The position numbers and the translations under genes were made by a program. Source: Geodermatophilus nigrescens (lineage in GTDB: Bacteria > Actinomycetota > Actinomycetes > Mycobacteriales > Geodermatophilaceae). Taken from it: a stretch of 64,000 bases of DNA. Location: NCBI RefSeq assembly GCF_900129495.1, contig NZ_FQVX01000003.1, positions 558,001 to 622,000 of the forward strand, in the 5' to 3' direction. Below the pieces are notes generated by a model. That model was not told where the DNA came from. It did no database searches and saw nothing but the letters and a program-made list of their open reading frames with translations. Of this stretch, positions 47,148-57,355 are shown one piece after another. Each line of letters begins with the position of its first letter. Positions within the stretch are counted from its first letter, which is position 1.

Positions 47148-48218
47148 TCAGGCGAGCAGGAGGGTCCAGAACGGGCCGCCGGGGCCGCCGACGACGGCCG
47201 CGCCCGCGCTGGTCAGCGAGCAGTCGAGCAGGTCCCCGGCGGCGGAGCCGGCAAGCCAGCCGGCGACGACCGTGCCGCCGTCTCGGGTCCCGGACGCCAC
47301 CGCGCCGCTGCCCACCGGCACCTCGCCGCCCGCGCGCCGCATCTCCTCGCCGTGCGCCTCGGCCTGCGCGGCCAGGCCGGCGTCGCGGGTCAGCGGGTCG
47401 CAGCCGGCGGCCACCCGGGCGACGTCGACCGCCGCCAGCACCGCGGCCGCCCCGCCGGGCACCGCGGCCGCGGTCGCGCCGGGCGCCGGGAGGGCCGCCG
47501 GGCCGGGGGAGGGAGCCGGCGCGCTGCTCCGCGACGGCGTCGGCGAGGGAGCCGGCGCCGGCGACGTGGTGCCCGGCGCGGGCACGGCCGGCGCGGCGGG
47601 GGCCGCCTGCGGCGCAGGCGCGGCCGCCGACGCGGAGGACGAGCCGGCCGCGGAGGGCGACCCGGCCGGAGGCGCCCCCGCCGACGCGGACGGGGCCCCC
47701 GCGGGGGACGGCGACGGCTGGTCCGCGGGGGAGTGCGGCGCCTCCGCCGCGGACGACGCGGCGGACGACGCGGCGGACGACGGGACGCCTGCCGGAGCGG
47801 AGGACGAGGCGATGCCCGGGGCCGCGGCGGTCCCGGACCGGGACCCGGCCGGCGAGGACGCCGACGCGGACGACGCCGAGCCCGACGAGGACGTAGCCGA
47901 GGACGAGGACGGGCCCGACGACGCCGAGCCGGCCCCCGCGGACCCCGGCGCGGGCTCGCCGTCGACGCCCATCGTCACCACGCCGGTCCGCTGCCCGGCG
48001 TCCTCGGCGGTGGTCATGACGGCCGACTCCGCCGTCGACAGCGCACCGCGGCCGGCCATCACCAGCGGGACCACCAGCGCGATGCCGGCGACGACCACCG
48101 TCACGGCCAGGACGGACAGCGCGCGCCGGCCGAGCAGGACGCGGAACAGCGACGGGAGCAGCCGACGGCCCGCGGCGGCGAGGCGGGCGGACAGCGGGGA
48201 AGACCGGCGGTGGCGCAC
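47148..48218 (-). CDS. membrane-anchored protein with Ser/Ala/Pro-rich linker and CAP-like C-terminus
   Basis: A 356-residue protein with GTG at 48218. A basic start is followed by one membrane helix (ALSVLAVTVVVAGIALVVPL, residues ~34-53). A low-complexity Ser/Ala/Pro linker of roughly 170 residues follows, then a short CAP/SCP-like domain (AAVDVARVAAGCDPLTRDAG, AQAEAHGEEMRRAGG and a final WTLLLA). Two Cys could form a disulfide. The domain is about 100 residues, shorter than usual CAP domains, and ends abruptly. It is probably extracytoplasmic and possibly cell-wall associated. It is convergent with the DUF559 gene at a 3-bp gap. Confidence 0.7.
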   Translation of the reverse strand: MRHRRSSPLSARLAAAGRRLLPSLFRVLLGRRALSVLAVTVVVAGIALVVPLVMAGRGALSTAESAVMTTAEDAGQRTGVVTMGVDGEPAPGSAGAGSASSGPSSSSATSSSGSASSASASSPAGSRSGTAAAPGIASSSAPAGVPSSAASSAASSAAEAPHSPADQPSPSPAGAPSASAGAPPAGSPSAAGSSSASAAAPAPQAAPAAPAVPAPGTTSPAPAPSPTPSRSSAPAPSPGPAALPAPGATAAAVPGGAAAVLAAVDVARVAAGCDPLTRDAGLAAQAEAHGEEMRRAGGEVPVGSGAVASGTRDGGTVVAGWLAGSAAGDLLDCSLTSAGAAVVGGPGGPFWTLLLA

Positions 48219-48304
48219 GAGGAGGACGTCCTCACGGGACTCGACAGAAACGGACCGTGACTTCGTCGAGACTAGCCGTAGCGGCCGTTCACCCGGGAGA
48301 GGGA

Positions 48305-48320
48305 CGTGACCGAGGTCACA
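48305..48320. promoter_or_regulatory. CRP/GlxR-like box
   Basis: CGTGA-CCGAGG-TCACA matches TGTGA-N6-TCACA at 9 of 10 positions. It lies between divergent starts at 48218 and 48416. Confidence 0.55.
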
Positions 48321-48415
48321 CACCTGCGCCCGGGGAGCCCCAGGCGCCGCCCGAGCGGACCGGGCGGGCAGCATGGACGGCTCACCCCGCCCCCATCTCC
48401 GAGGAGCACGCCGCC

Positions 48416-49735
48416 GTGAGCGACGTCTGGCTCGACATCGTCCTGGTCGTCGTCTTCGTGCTGGTGGGGGGCTTCTTCGCCGGCGCGGAGATCGCCCTGG
48501 TGTCGCTGCGGGAGGCCCAGGTCCGCGTGCTGTCCGAGCGGGGCGGCCGCGGCCGCGCGCTGGCCCGCCTGCTCGCCGACCCCAACCGGTTCCTCGCCGC
48601 CGTCCAGGTGGGCGTCACCCTCGCGGGCTTCCTGTCCGCCGCCTTCGGCGCGAGCACCCTCGCCGAGCCGTTCAGCGACTGGCTGGTCACCCGCGGCGTG
48701 GGGGAGGGTGTGGCCGACCCGCTGGCCCTCGTCCTGGTCACCGTGGCGATCAGCTACCTGTCGCTCGTGGTCGGCGAGCTGACGCCCAAGCGCCTGGCGC
48801 TGCAGCGCGCCGAGGGCTTCTCGTTGATGGTCGCGCGCCCGCTGAACACCATCGCGCGGCTGTCGCGGCCGGTCATCTGGCTGCTGTCGGCCTCCACGAA
48901 CGTGCTGGTGCGGCTCCTCGGCGGCGACCCGAGGGCCAGCGGCGAGGCGATCAGCCAGGAGGAGCTGCGCGACCTCGTCGCCGCGCACGAGTCGCTGTCC
49001 AGCGACGAGCGCCGGCTCATCGACGAGGTGTTCCGCGCCGGCGACCGCGAGGTCCGCGAGGTGATGACCCCGCGCACCGAGGTCGAGTTCCTCGAGGCCT
49101 CGACGACGGTCAGCCGCGCCGCGCGCCAGGTGGCCGAGTCCGGCTGGTCGCGCTACCCGGTCACCGGCCGCGACCAGGACGACGTCGTCGGCTTCGTGCA
49201 CGTCCGCGACCTGCTGCTGCCCACCCACCCGGCCGGCCGCGCGGCCACCGTCGGCGACCTGGCCCGCGAGGTGAAGCGGCTGCCCGGCACCGCCGGCGTG
49301 CTCACCGCACTGTCGGAGATGCGCCGGGAGAACCAGCACCTGGCGATCGTGGTGGACGAGTACGGCGGCACCGACGGGATCGTCAGCCTCGAGGACCTCA
49401 TCGAGGAGGTCATCGGCGAGATCTACGACGAGTACGACGAGGAAGTCGTCGCCGACGCCGACGAGCGTCCCGGCGGACCGCACGAGGTCGACGGCCTGCT
49501 CAACCTCGACGACTTCGCGGAGGTCACCGGCCTGCGGCTGCCCGAGGGCCCCTACGAGACGGTGGCCGGCTTCGTCCTCGCCGAGCTCGGCCGCATCCCC
49601 GGCGTCGGGGACTCGGTCGAGGTGGAGGGCCGCACCCTCGGCGTCCTGGAGCTCGACGGACGGCGGATCGCCCGGCTGTCGGTCACCGGCGCGCCGGACG
49701 CCGAGCCGGCCGGGGAGGACGCCCCGGCCGGCTGA
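48416..49735 (+). CDS. CNNM/CorC-type transporter (hemolysin family)
   Basis: A 439-residue membrane protein. The DUF21/CNNM transmembrane domain (residues ~1-190) opens DVWLDIVLVVVFVLVGGFFA and contains LVVGELTPKRLALQ. A pair of CBS domains (about 205-330; REVMTPRTEVEFLEAS, VDEYGGTDGIVSLEDLIEE) and a CorC_HlyC domain follow. Such proteins move or regulate Mg2+/Co2+. GTG 48416 follows GAGGAG by 9 bases. Its stop lies within a hairpin shared with the convergent galE gene. Confidence 0.93.
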   Translation: MSDVWLDIVLVVVFVLVGGFFAGAEIALVSLREAQVRVLSERGGRGRALARLLADPNRFLAAVQVGVTLAGFLSAAFGASTLAEPFSDWLVTRGVGEGVADPLALVLVTVAISYLSLVVGELTPKRLALQRAEGFSLMVARPLNTIARLSRPVIWLLSASTNVLVRLLGGDPRASGEAISQEELRDLVAAHESLSSDERRLIDEVFRAGDREVREVMTPRTEVEFLEASTTVSRAARQVAESGWSRYPVTGRDQDDVVGFVHVRDLLLPTHPAGRAATVGDLAREVKRLPGTAGVLTALSEMRRENQHLAIVVDEYGGTDGIVSLEDLIEEVIGEIYDEYDEEVVADADERPGGPHEVDGLLNLDDFAEVTGLRLPEGPYETVAGFVLAELGRIPGVGDSVEVEGRTLGVLELDGRRIARLSVTGAPDAEPAGEDAPAG

Positions 49736-49747
49736 GCCCGGCCGGGG
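49722..49747. terminator. hairpin spanning the stop of the CNNM gene
   Basis: CCCCGGCCGG and CCGGCCGGGG form a 10-bp stem, with the TGA stop in the loop region. It lies between convergent genes (galE stop at 49760). Confidence 0.65.
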
Positions 49748-49759
49748 AGCCCGGGTCCG

Positions 49760-50716
49760 TCAGCTCCGCCCCCGCGAGACCTCCCACGCGTCGCGCACGA
49801 TCCCGGTCAGGTCGGTGTGCCGCGGGCTCCAGCCGAGGTCGGCCCGGATGCGGTCGCTGGCGGCCACCAGCTGCGCCGGGTCGCCCGCCCGCCGCTCGCC
49901 CACCTGCACCGGCACCGGGTGCCCGGTGACCTCGCGGACGGCGTCGACCACCTGCTGCACCGAGAAACCCGTGCCGTTGCCCAGGTTGTAGACCCGGTGC
50001 TCGCCCGGCTGCGGCGCGGTCAGCGCCAGCAGGTGCGCGTCGGCGAGGTCGGAGACGTGGATGTAGTCGCGGATGCAGGTGCCGTCCGGCGTCGGGTAGT
50101 CCTCGCCGTAGACGGTCATCGCCTCCCGCGTCCCGGCCGCGACCTGCAGCGCGATCGGGATGAGGTGCGTCTCGGTGGTGTGCCGTTCGCCCCGGCCGTA
50201 CGCCGCGCCGGCCACGTTGAAGTAGCGCAGGCTCACCGCGGCGAAGTCGTACGCGGTGGCGTAGGAGGTCAGCATCGCGTCGACGGCGAGCTTCGTGGCG
50301 CCGTAGGTGTTGGTGGGCCGGGTCTGCGCGTCCTCGCGGATCGGCACCTGGTCGGGCTCCCCGTAGGTGGCCGCCGTGGACGAGAACACGATCCGCCGGC
50401 AGTCGACCGCGCGCATCGCCTCGAGCAGCGCCAGCGACCCGCCGACGTTGTGCTCCCAGTAGATCTCCGGCTTGACCTGCGACTCGCCGACCAGGCTCTT
50501 GGCCGCGAAGTGCAGCACCGCCTCGGGCCGCACCTCGGCCAGCACCGGCGCCGACTCCTGCAGCCTGGCCTGTACGAACCGGGCGCCCTCCGGGACGGCG
50601 TCGGCGTGCCCGGTCGAGAGGTCGTCGAGCACGGTGACCTCGTGGCCGCCCTCGAGGAGGGCGGCGGTGACTACGCTGCCGATGTAGCCGGCCCCACCGG
50701 CGACGAGTACGCGCAT
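49760..50716 (-). CDS. galE: UDP-glucose 4-epimerase
   Basis: A 318-residue extended [23 protein letters not shown] is the NAD-binding G-x-x-G-x-x-[13 protein letters not shown] provides the Ser, and [13 protein letters not shown] has the catalytic Tyr-x3-Lys. It interconverts UDP-glucose and UDP-galactose for cell-envelope glycans. It is divergent from the aminotransferase with only about 40 bases between starts, so promoters must overlap. The length is slightly below the E. coli enzyme but all motifs are present. Confidence 0.93.
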   Translation of the reverse strand: MRVLVAGGAGYIGSVVTAALLEGGHEVTVLDDLSTGHADAVPEGARFVQARLQESAPVLAEVRPEAVLHFAAKSLVGESQVKPEIYWEHNVGGSLALLEAMRAVDCRRIVFSSTAATYGEPDQVPIREDAQTRPTNTYGATKLAVDAMLTSYATAYDFAAVSLRYFNVAGAAYGRGERHTTETHLIPIALQVAAGTREAMTVYGEDYPTPDGTCIRDYIHVSDLADAHLLALTAPQPGEHRVYNLGNGTGFSVQQVVDAVREVTGHPVPVQVGERRAGDPAQLVAASDRIRADLGWSPRHTDLTGIVRDAWEVSRGRS

Positions 50717-50755
50717 GGGGCCACCCTAGGAGCCGTCGCCCGGGAGGACCTGTCC

Positions 50756-51904
50756 GTGGTGAGCGCACGTCCGGCGGTGCAGGCGCTGCCGGCCTACAAG
50801 CCCGGCCGCAACCCGGCCGACCTCGCCCGCGAGCTCGGCGTCGACCGCGCCGTCAAGCTGGCCAGCAACGAGGTGCCGTTCCCGCCGCTGCCGGCGGTCG
50901 TCCAGGCGCTGTCGGCGACGGCGGGGGAGACCTACCGCTACCCCGACAACGGGGCCGCCGTCCTCACCCGGGCACTGGCCGAGCACTACGACGTCGACCC
51001 GGTGCAGGTCGTGCCCGGCTGCGGCGCGGTGATGCTCTGCCAGCAGCTCGCGCAGTCGTTCAACGACCCCGGGACGGCGATCGCCTTCGCCTGGCGCTCG
51101 TTCGAGATGTACCCGCTGCTGGCGCAGGTGGCCGGGGCGCGCAGCCTGCAGGTGCCGCTGGTGCCCTCCCGCCCCGGCGGGTCCCCCGACACCCACGACC
51201 TCGACGCGCTCGCCGCCGTGGTCGACGACGACACGCGTCTGCTGTTCGTCTGCAACCCCAACAACCCGACGTCGACGGCGGTGCGCCGGGCCGAGCTCGA
51301 GCGGTTCCTCGACCGGGTGCCCGAGTCCGTGCTGGTCGTCCTCGACGAGGCGTACCGGGAGTTCGTCACCGACCCCGACGTCCCCGACGGGCTCGAGCTC
51401 ATGCGCGGCCGGCCGAACGTCGCGGTGCTCCGCACGTTCTCCAAGGCGTGGGGGCTGGCCGGCCTGCGGGTGGGCTACCTGGTCGCCGAGGACCCGGCCG
51501 TCGCCGACGCCGTCCGCCGCACGCACGTGCCCTTCAGCGTGTCCAGCCTCGCGCAGGCCGCCGCGGTCGCCGCGCTGGCCAGCGCCGACGAGGTGGGCCG
51601 GCGGGTGGCCGCCGTCGTCGCCGAGCGGGACCGGCTCACCGCGGCCCTGCGCGAGCGCGGCCACGAGGTGCCCGACAGCCAGGCCAACTTCGTGTGGCTG
51701 CCGCTGGGGGAGCCGACGGCGGAGGTCGCGGCGGCGCTCGAGGGCCGCGGCGTCATCACCCGTCCCTTCGCCGGCGAGGGCATCCGGGTGACGGTCGGCA
51801 CGCCCGAGGAGGACGACGTCTTCCTCGCGGCGCTCGACGAGGTCACCACCGGCGCGTCGGGTGCGGCGGGCGACGACGTGCGCACCGGCGCGCCTGTCGG
51901 CTGA
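50756..51904 (+). CDS. histidinol-phosphate/aromatic aminotransferase (HisC/Pat type)
   Basis: A 382-residue class I/II PLP aminotransferase. The PLP Lys is in RTFSKAWGLAGLRVGY, the PLP-contacting Asp/Tyr in VVLDEAYREFV, and VCNPNNPTST and SNEVPFPP are HisC-family blocks. Isolated actinobacterial copies outside his operons often act as phenylalanine aminotransferase (Pat), and the sequence alone does not separate the two. GTG 50756 is followed at once by a second GTG, and GGAGG lies 8 bases upstream of the first. Confidence 0.88.
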   Translation: MVSARPAVQALPAYKPGRNPADLARELGVDRAVKLASNEVPFPPLPAVVQALSATAGETYRYPDNGAAVLTRALAEHYDVDPVQVVPGCGAVMLCQQLAQSFNDPGTAIAFAWRSFEMYPLLAQVAGARSLQVPLVPSRPGGSPDTHDLDALAAVVDDDTRLLFVCNPNNPTSTAVRRAELERFLDRVPESVLVVLDEAYREFVTDPDVPDGLELMRGRPNVAVLRTFSKAWGLAGLRVGYLVAEDPAVADAVRRTHVPFSVSSLAQAAAVAALASADEVGRRVAAVVAERDRLTAALRERGHEVPDSQANFVWLPLGEPTAEVAAALEGRGVITRPFAGEGIRVTVGTPEEDDVFLAALDEVTTGASGAAGDDVRTGAPVG

Positions 51905-53514
<1,610 letters not shown>

Positions 53515-53551
53515 CCTGCGCCGCGGTCCCCGAGGCAGCAGACTGGACGGG

Positions 53552-54577
53552 GTGGGCACCCCTCCGGACGACCGGCCCCCCGCCGACGCCGGACGCAGCC
53601 CCTGGGCCCGCGTCGCCGGTGCCGGCGCCCGGGTCGCGGGCTCCGTGGACTCCCTCGTCCGCACCCAGCGCCGCCGGCGCCCGTGGTTCGACCACCTGGC
53701 CCGGGCCGGCGGCCGCTACCAGCGCAGCCAGGGCGACCTGCTGGCCGCCGGGGTCACCTACTTCGTGTTCCTCGGCCTGTTCCCGGTGCTGCTGCTGGTC
53801 GCCTCGGTCATCGCCCTGGTCCTGTCCGGCGACGCGATCCTGCAGCGGGAGCTCTACACCGCCATCCGGGAGTCCTTCCCCGGCGGCACGGGGCGGCAGA
53901 TCGTCGACGAGCTGCGCTCGGCGGTGGGCGCGGCCGGCCTGACCGGGATCATCGGCGCGGCCGGTTTCCTCTACGCCGGGCTGCGCGCCATGGACAAGCT
54001 GCGCATCGGCATGGAGCAGATCTGGAAGGGCTCCGTCGACGAGCCGGAGTTCTGGCGCGACAACCTCGCCGACGTCGTCGCGCTCGTCGCCCTCGGCGGC
54101 GCCGGCCTGCTCAGCATCGGCCTCACCGGCTTCGCCACCCAGGCCACCTCGGTGGTGCTCGACGTCCTGGGCCTGCAGGACGCGCCGGGGCTGGCCGTGG
54201 GGACCAGCCTGCTCGGCATCGCGCTCGCGTTCGCCGGCGACGTCGTCGTCTTCCTGTGGCTGCTGCGGGTGGTGCCCTCGACGTCGCACCCGCTGCGGCT
54301 GCTGCTGCCCGGCGCGCTGTTCGGCGCCGCCGGGTTCGAGCTGATGAAGCTGGCCGGCAGCCTCTACCTGTCGCTGATCTCCGGCAGCGTGACCTCGTCG
54401 GCCTTCGGCGGGGCGGTCGGCGTCCTGGTGTGGATCAACCTGGTGGTCCGGTTCGCGTTCTTCACGGCGGCGTGGACGGCGACCCTCCCGCGCCTGACCC
54501 CGGCGGTGCCCGCCGCCCCGGAGACGCGGCCGCCGGTGGCGGCGGCGTCCGGCGCACCGCCCGCCGTCGGCCGATGA
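53552..54577 (+). CDS. YihY/virulence factor BrkB family membrane protein
   Basis: A 341-residue protein with six membrane helices. GDLLAAGVTYFVFLGLFPVL is the family-defining first helix block, and LRAMDKLRIGMEQIWKG and ITSGSV-like SLISGSVTSSAFGG segments are typical. The soluble N-terminal ~60 residues are basic. The function is uncertain (once called RNase BN, now discounted). GTG 53552 has a CAGACT element 7 bases upstream. The C-terminal Ala/Pro tail overlaps the opposing carboxypeptidase gene by 116 bases. Confidence 0.9.
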   Translation: MGTPPDDRPPADAGRSPWARVAGAGARVAGSVDSLVRTQRRRRPWFDHLARAGGRYQRSQGDLLAAGVTYFVFLGLFPVLLLVASVIALVLSGDAILQRELYTAIRESFPGGTGRQIVDELRSAVGAAGLTGIIGAAGFLYAGLRAMDKLRIGMEQIWKGSVDEPEFWRDNLADVVALVALGGAGLLSIGLTGFATQATSVVLDVLGLQDAPGLAVGTSLLGIALAFAGDVVVFLWLLRVVPSTSHPLRLLLPGALFGAAGFELMKLAGSLYLSLISGSVTSSAFGGAVGVLVWINLVVRFAFFTAAWTATLPRLTPAVPAAPETRPPVAAASGAPPAVGR

Positions 54578-55769
54578 CCGTGGCGGCGACGACCGCGGCC
54601 GCGGCTGCACCGAGCGCCAGCAGGCCGAGCGCGGGCGGGCCGCCGTCGCCGGCCGCCGGCGCCGCCGCGGGCGGGCCCGCCGCCACCTGCGCGGGGCCGG
54701 CCGGCGTCGGCGTCGCCGTCCGGGTCGGGGGAGGAGCGGGGACCTCGTCGGCCGAGGCGACCAGGCGGCCGACGCCGGCCAGCGACGCCGGGACGGCGAA
54801 GCCCCAGTCGAGCAGGCGCGCGGCCTGGTCTGCGGCGCGCAGCGGCACGTTCTCGGTGCCCATCACGCTGACGACCAGCCGCCGGCCGTCCCGCTCGGCG
54901 GCGGTCACGTAGGTGTGCCGGGCGGCGTCGGTGAACCCGGTCTTGCCGCCCAGCGTCCCCGGGTAGCCGGCCAGCGGGTTCTGGTTCTGGATCTGGAAGC
55001 CGGGCGAGCGGCCCTCGACGCCGGGCATCTGCGCCGTCGGCGTCAGGAGGAGCCCCGCGGTGACCGGGTCCGCGACCAGCTCCCGGAAGAACAGGGCGAG
55101 GTCGTAGGGGGAGGAGGACTGCCCGGCGACGTCGAGGCCCGACACCGAGCCCGCGACCGTGTCGAAGGCGCCCAGCTGCAGCGCCCGGGCGTTCATCGCG
55201 GCGATCGTGGGCGCGGTGCCCCCGGCCGCCCGGGCCAGCGCGTTGGCGGCGTCGTTGCCCGACTGCATCACCAGCGCCTGGAACAGCAGCCCGACCGGGT
55301 AGCGGCCGCCGGCCACGATGCCGACCTTGCTGCCCTCCATCTTCTCGTCCTCGACGGTGCCCTCCACCACCAGCGCGGGGTCCAGCCGGTGGGCGAGGGT
55401 CAGCAGGGTCAGCGTCTTGAGCGTGCTCGCCGGGTAGTGGCGGCCGTGCGGGTCACGGGCGGCCAGCACCTCGCCGGTGCCCGCGTCGGCGACGAGCCAG
55501 CCGGCCGCCACGACGCCGTCGGGCAGCGGCGGCGCCCCGTCGGCCACCACGGTGCCGCGGGTGTCGAGGCCGTCCCCGCCGACGGTGACCCCGCCCGGCG
55601 CCGAACCCTGCGGCGGCCCGCCGGCGGGCGGCGCGGTGGGCGTGGGGGCGGCCGGGTCGGCTGTGGGGCGCGGGGTGTCGTCGGCCGGTGCCGCCGCGGC
55701 GGGAGCGGCGCCCAGGAGCACCGCCAGCGCGGCCAGCACGGCCACCAGCGCACCCCACCGTCGCCGCAC
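54462..55769 (-). CDS. D-alanyl-D-alanine carboxypeptidase (S11, DacB1-like)
   Basis: A 435-residue penicillin-binding protein that trims peptidoglycan pentapeptides. A signal peptide (residues 1-27) and Pro-rich linker precede the S11 domain with S115-x-x-K118 (PASTLKTL), S170-G-N (MQSGNDAANA) and K276-T-G (LGGKTGFTDAA). A C-terminal membrane helix (LGLLALGAAAAAVVAATVIG) anchors it. The last ~38 residues lie antisense to the yihY 3' end. The GTG at 55769 sits 7 bases after TAGCGT and lacks a ribosome site. Confidence 0.92.
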   Translation of the reverse strand: MRRRWGALVAVLAALAVLLGAAPAAAAPADDTPRPTADPAAPTPTAPPAGGPPQGSAPGGVTVGGDGLDTRGTVVADGAPPLPDGVVAAGWLVADAGTGEVLAARDPHGRHYPASTLKTLTLLTLAHRLDPALVVEGTVEDEKMEGSKVGIVAGGRYPVGLLFQALVMQSGNDAANALARAAGGTAPTIAAMNARALQLGAFDTVAGSVSGLDVAGQSSSPYDLALFFRELVADPVTAGLLLTPTAQMPGVEGRSPGFQIQNQNPLAGYPGTLGGKTGFTDAARHTYVTAAERDGRRLVVSVMGTENVPLRAADQAARLLDWGFAVPASLAGVGRLVASADEVPAPPPTRTATPTPAGPAQVAAGPPAAAPAAGDGGPPALGLLALGAAAAAVVAATVIGRRRAVRRTPPPPAAASPGRRAPPGSGAGGSPSTPP

Positions 55770-55776
55770 GGGGAGG

Positions 55777-55782
55777 ACGCTA
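55777..55782 (-). promoter_or_regulatory. predicted -10 element of the carboxypeptidase (leaderless type)
   Basis: On the minus strand TAGCGT lies 7 bases before the GTG at 55769. Confidence 0.45.
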
Positions 55783-55985
55783 GCCGCGGGCCGGCGGGGC
55801 CGGGTCGCCGGGCGCGGGCGGCCGTGGCCGGGGCTCCGCGCGGGCGGGGCGTTCACAACGATCCCGTCTCGGTCCGTCGCACGGATGGCGGCGGGGGGCC
55901 GGAGCGCGGTTAGCGTGCCGGGGTCGTCGCGTCCGGCGTCCCGGCCGTGCCGGGGTGTGCCCGGGCGTGACGGACCAGGACCCAC

Positions 55986-56016
55986 GGGAGCTCCCCCGTC
56001 TGTGCCGGGAGCTCCC
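55986..56016. promoter_or_regulatory. tandem palindromes upstream of the BMP lipoprotein gene
   Basis: Two identical self-complementary decamers GGGAGCTCCC occur at 55986-55995 and 56007-56016, 21 bp centre to centre (two helical turns). The second ends 4 bases before the ribosome site. They could be a double operator, or fold with each other as an RNA hairpin that covers the ribosome site region. Confidence 0.6.
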
Positions 56017-56034
56017 CCCAGAGAGGAGTGCGTC

Positions 56035-57099
56035 TTGCGCCGAGCGCGGAAGATGAAGGTCGCGGCCCTGCTGCTGGCCGGCAGCATGGCCCTGGCCGCC
56101 TGTGCCAGCGACGAGACCGGCGGCGGCAGCAGCGGGAGCGGCGGCGGCGAGGGTGGCGGCAGCGAGGAGCCCCGCATCGGCCTCGCCTTCGACACCGGCG
56201 GCCGTGGCGACCGCTCGTTCAACGACGCGGCGGTCGCGGGCCTCGAGGCCGCCGTCGAGGAGCACGGCGGCGAGTTCCAGGACCTCAGCCCCAACGCCGA
56301 CGGCTCCAACCGCGCCGACCTGCTGACCCAGCTGGCCGACGAGGGCTACAACCCGATCATCGCGGTCGGCTTCGCCTACGGCGAGGTCATCGGCGACGTC
56401 GTCGAGCAGTACCCGGACACGACGTTCGCGATCATCGACTCCTCCGCGGCGGAGGTCGGCGCGGACAACCTCACCGGCCTGCTGTTCAGCGAGGAGGAGG
56501 GCTCCTTCCTCGCCGGTGTCGCCGCGGCGCTCAAGTCCGAGACGGGCCACGTCGGCTTCGTCGGCGGCGTCGAGACCCCGCTGATCCAGAAGTTCGAGGC
56601 CGGCTACGTGGCCGGCGCCCAGGCGGTCAACCCGCAGATCATCATCGACCGGCAGTACATCTCGCCGGCCGGTGACTTCTCCGGCTTCAACGCCCCCGAC
56701 CGCGGCCTGCTGGTCGCCCAGGGCATGTACGAGGGCGGCGCCGACATCGTCTACCACGCGGCGGGCGGCTCGGGCCTCGGCGTCTTCCAGGCGGCCGCGG
56801 CGGCCGGCGCGCGCGCCATCGGCGTCGACTCCGACCAGTACCAGACGGTCGACGACCCGGCGCTGCAGGCGGTCATCCTGACCTCGATGCTCAAGCGCGT
56901 GGACACCGCGGTGTCCTCGTTCATCGACTCCTTCGTCGACGGCAGCGTCCAGGGCGGCGAGGACATCGTCTACAACCTGGAGCAGGACGGCGTCGGCCTG
57001 TCCACCTCGGGTGGCTTCATCGACGACATCCAGGACCAGATCGAGGAGTACCGCACGCAGATCGTCGACGGCGAGATCACGGTCCCGTCGACCCCGTGA
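56035..57099 (+). CDS. BMP family nucleoside-binding lipoprotein
   Basis: A 354-residue ABC substrate-binding lipoprotein. TTG 56035 is chosen because GAGAGGAG lies 6 bases upstream. The next in-frame ATG is 18 bases further and lacks a site. The signal ends in LAAC with lipid-bearing Cys23, followed by a Gly/Ser linker. The BMP/PnrA core has IGLAFDTGGRGDRSFNDAAV, a typical opening for purine nucleoside binding, and VGFVGGVETPLIQKFEAGY. The associated ABC genes and cdd-deoA support nucleoside uptake. Ligand specificity is inferred. Confidence 0.92.
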   Translation: MRRARKMKVAALLLAGSMALAACASDETGGGSSGSGGGEGGGSEEPRIGLAFDTGGRGDRSFNDAAVAGLEAAVEEHGGEFQDLSPNADGSNRADLLTQLADEGYNPIIAVGFAYGEVIGDVVEQYPDTTFAIIDSSAAEVGADNLTGLLFSEEEGSFLAGVAAALKSETGHVGFVGGVETPLIQKFEAGYVAGAQAVNPQIIIDRQYISPAGDFSGFNAPDRGLLVAQGMYEGGADIVYHAAGGSGLGVFQAAAAAGARAIGVDSDQYQTVDDPALQAVILTSMLKRVDTAVSSFIDSFVDGSVQGGEDIVYNLEQDGVGLSTSGGFIDDIQDQIEEYRTQIVDGEITVPSTP

Positions 57100-57139
57100 C
57101 GGCGGCCGGCCGCAGGGCCGGCTGACCCCACGCACGACC

Positions 57140-57176
57140 GGAGGGCCCGGGGGCGCACACGCACCCCGGGCCCTCC
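57140..57176 (+). terminator. hairpin between BMP lipoprotein and ABC ATPase genes
   Basis: GGAGGGCCCGGGG and CCCCGGGCCCTCC form a perfect 13-bp stem with an 11-base loop. It lies in a 256-bp gap inside the transport locus, so it may let the lipoprotein message exceed that of the membrane components. Confidence 0.78.
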
Positions 57177-57355
57177 GCCATGAGGGGGATCCCCGGTCGT
57201 CACACTGATCGGGGAGGATGCCCAGCCGACGCACCCGCCGCTTCCCCGGCGCGGTGCGCACGCCGGAGACCGCGGTCGATCCCGCGCCGCCGGTGCAGCA
57301 GAGTGGACGCGTGCCCGCGCACCCGCGGGCCGCAGGAACGCAGGAGGGGCCCACC

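Noticed and set aside
56053..56055. ATG as the start of the BMP lipoprotein
   Set aside because: The ribosome site GAGAGGAG is 24 bases away from it but 6 from TTG 56035, which also gives extra positive residues to the signal peptide.
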